Source: Paralimibaculum aggregatum
Lineage (GTDB): Bacteria > Pseudomonadota > Alphaproteobacteria > Rhodobacterales > Rhodobacteraceae
Direction: 5' to 3'
Assembly: GCF_030270585.1 (NCBI RefSeq)
Contig: NZ_BSYI01000035.1
Location: 1 to 55,228 of the forward strand
Length of the DNA stretch: 55,228 bases
Below the pieces are notes generated by a model. It ran no database searches and was not told where the DNA came from. It saw only the letters and a list, made by a program, of their open reading frames with translations. Of the stretch, positions 53,985 to 55,228 are shown in pieces; within the stretch, counting starts at the first letter, position 1, and every line of letters starts with the position of its first letter. Both the position numbers and the translations under genes were made by a program.

Positions 53985-54811
53985 TCGCGGGCGGCGCCGT
54001 CGGGCTCTGGCTCGGGCTCTGGTGGCTCAACATCCGGCTCTCGCGGCGGCACGGGCGCTGGGTGCGGGTGCTGGTGCCGGGGCTGTTCGGGCTGGCGCTG
54101 CTGCTGCTCTGGGAGGGGCTGGTGCGCGGGCTCGGGGTGCCGGCGGTGATCCTGCCGGCGCCCTCGGCGATCGCCGCGGCGATCGCGGCGCGGCCGGAGA
54201 TGCTCTGGGCGGATTTCGTGCAGACGGTGATCCGCTCGGTGCTGCCGGGCTATGCCATGGGCTGCGGCGCCGCCTTCCTGGTGGCGCTGGCGGTCGACCG
54301 CTCGCCGTTCCTGCAGCGCGGGCTGCTGCCGCTCGGCACCCTCGCCGCGGCGCTGCCGATCGTCGGCATCGCGCCGATCATGGTGATGTGGTTCGGCTTC
54401 GACTGGCAGTCGAAGGCGGCGGTGGTGGTGGCGATGGTGTTCTTCCCGGTGCTGGTCAACACCATGCAGGGGCTGAAGGCGGCCGACCGGCTGCATCTCG
54501 ACCTGATGGCGACCTATGGCGCGAGCTACTGGCAGACGCTCTTCCGCCTGCGGCTGCCGGCGGCGGCGCCCTTCGTCTTCGGCGGGCTCAAGCTCTGCAC
54601 CACGCTGGCGCTGATCGGGGCGATCGTGGCGGAGTTCTTCGGCACCCCGACCCAGGGCATCGGCTTCCGCATCTCGACCGAGATCGGCCGGCTGGCGCTC
54701 GACACCGTCTGGGCCGAGATCGCGGTGGCGGCGGTGGCCGGCTCGGTGTTCTTCGGGCTGGTCGCGGCGATCGAGCGGGCGGTGACGTTCTGGCATCCGA
54801 GCCAGCGCTGA
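53972..54811 (+). CDS. ABC transporter permease (SsuC/ThiX type), second
   Basis: A 279-residue permease of the same family: LLLLWEGLVRGLGVPAVILP and a core with AADRLHLDLMATYGASYWQT, RLPAAAPFVFGGLKL and IVAEFFGTPTQGIGFRIS. It overlaps the first permease by 13 bases, and the two would form a heterodimeric channel. No substrate-binding protein gene is found between 48 kb and the window end; it could lie beyond the right edge. Pyrimidine-pathway clusters often carry this kind of transporter, so a pyrimidine-related substrate is a fair guess. Confidence 0.92.
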   Translation: MGGLIAGGAVGLWLGLWWLNIRLSRRHGRWVRVLVPGLFGLALLLLWEGLVRGLGVPAVILPAPSAIAAAIAARPEMLWADFVQTVIRSVLPGYAMGCGAAFLVALAVDRSPFLQRGLLPLGTLAAALPIVGIAPIMVMWFGFDWQSKAAVVVAMVFFPVLVNTMQGLKAADRLHLDLMATYGASYWQTLFRLRLPAAAPFVFGGLKLCTTLALIGAIVAEFFGTPTQGIGFRISTEIGRLALDTVWAEIAVAAVAGSVFFGLVAAIERAVTFWHPSQR

Positions 54812-54873
54812 TCCGGCTTTTCCGCCGCGGGCGGCGGCGCTATGATCCGCCATCCCTGTCAGCGAGTCGTCCG

Positions 54874-55161
54874 ATGGGCAGTTCCGACACAGTTCCCAGG
54901 ACCGTCCTGGATCTCCTCAAGGCGGCGCGGAAGCGGCAGTCGCGGCTCGATGCCGCGGCCCGGAGCAACCGCGCCCTGGTCAGGCGCCTCGGCGCCGCGC
55001 TGGCCGAGCGCGATGCGCAGAAGCAGGCGCGGCAGTTCGACGAGATCATGCGCGTGCTGGCCGAGATCCAGACCACCATGAAGCTGAGCACCGAGATGAT
55101 CGCGACGCTCTCCAAGCACAGGTCGGAAATGGGAGCGATGGTGGCCCGCAACCATCGCTAG
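54874..55161 (+). CDS. Small helical protein of unknown function
   Basis: A 95-residue, strongly charged protein that looks almost fully alpha-helical (VLDLLKAARKRQSRLDAAA, ALVRRLGAALAERDAQKQAR, then FDEIMRVLAEIQTTMKLST), possibly a coiled coil. Alternative frames of the same region give less credible sequence. It starts 62 bases after the permease stop. I do not recognise a family. The remaining bases to the window end (55162-55228) show no gene. Confidence 0.55.
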   Translation: MGSSDTVPRTVLDLLKAARKRQSRLDAAARSNRALVRRLGAALAERDAQKQARQFDEIMRVLAEIQTTMKLSTEMIATLSKHRSEMGAMVARNHR

Positions 55162-55228
55162 CGGCGGCGTGCGCCTGCCGCCGCCGGGCCGGCGCGGCCC
55201 AGCCGGGGCGGCGTGCCGGGACGCCGGG

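Overview
This GC-rich window (by eye around 70% G+C) reads as chromosome of a denitrifying alphaproteobacterium, probably of the Rhodobacterales/Paracoccus-like group. The indications are norCBQDEF and nirSECF-DL-G-H-J-N clusters in the Paracoccus arrangement, a ctaD gene standing apart from the other oxidase genes with a DUF2244 gene behind it, and CTTG-type -35 promoter elements. This is inference from gene content; no species call is possible.

Layout. Positions 1-2404 hold the 3' end of a large acidic RTX (Ca2+-binding repeat) protein and three tRNA genes (Gln, Pro, Gly). Positions 2453-11084 are general functions: a flippase-like membrane protein, a MoxR AAA ATPase with a CoxE-like vWA protein, the Mg2+ transporter MgtE, a DUF2244 protein, cytochrome oxidase subunit I, a small soluble cytochrome c and LipB, followed by tRNA-Leu. 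Positions 11464-28080 are a denitrification island: a Crp/Fnr (DNR-like) regulator, nitric oxide reductase norCBQDEF (minus strand), nnrS (minus), then nirS and the heme d1 genes nirE, C, F, DL, G, H, J, N (plus). Near-perfect FNR/DNR boxes precede norC and nirS. A half-conserved box with the same geometry precedes the small cytochrome c gene, which suggests that cytochrome is an electron donor in the same regulon.

Positions 28086-39190 are an uncharacterised catabolic locus. Four enzyme genes overlap head to tail with a GntR/FCD regulator (minus strand): an FAD amine/amino-acid oxidase, a ProC-like NAD(P) oxidoreductase, an aldehyde dehydrogenase and a DapA-family aldolase. Divergent from them is a complete dipeptide-type ABC importer (Tat-exported binding protein, two permeases, fused double ATPase). 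An inverted repeat in the shared control region is the likely operator.

Positions 39489-47465 encode reductive pyrimidine degradation: dihydropyrimidine dehydrogenase PreT and PreA, an N-carbamoyl amidohydrolase and dihydropyrimidinase. PreT and PreA are separated by a methyltransferase and a cysteine-rich exported protein. A 38-codon membrane ORF and a small lipoprotein also lie here. Right after dihydropyrimidinase is the most unusual structure in the window: a seven-unit tandem repeat (47432-48307) whose unit begins with a copy of the last codons and stop of that gene, with a 10-bp-stem hairpin in each long unit.

Positions 48695-55161 hold a nitronate monooxygenase, a membrane protein with a ribosomal L7/L12 C-terminal-like domain, another membrane protein, a cupin, and a Tau/Ssu/Thi-type ABC transporter (ATPase, small membrane protein, GNAT acetyltransferase, two permeases) without a binding protein in view, then a small helical protein. 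The last 67 bases show nothing I can call.
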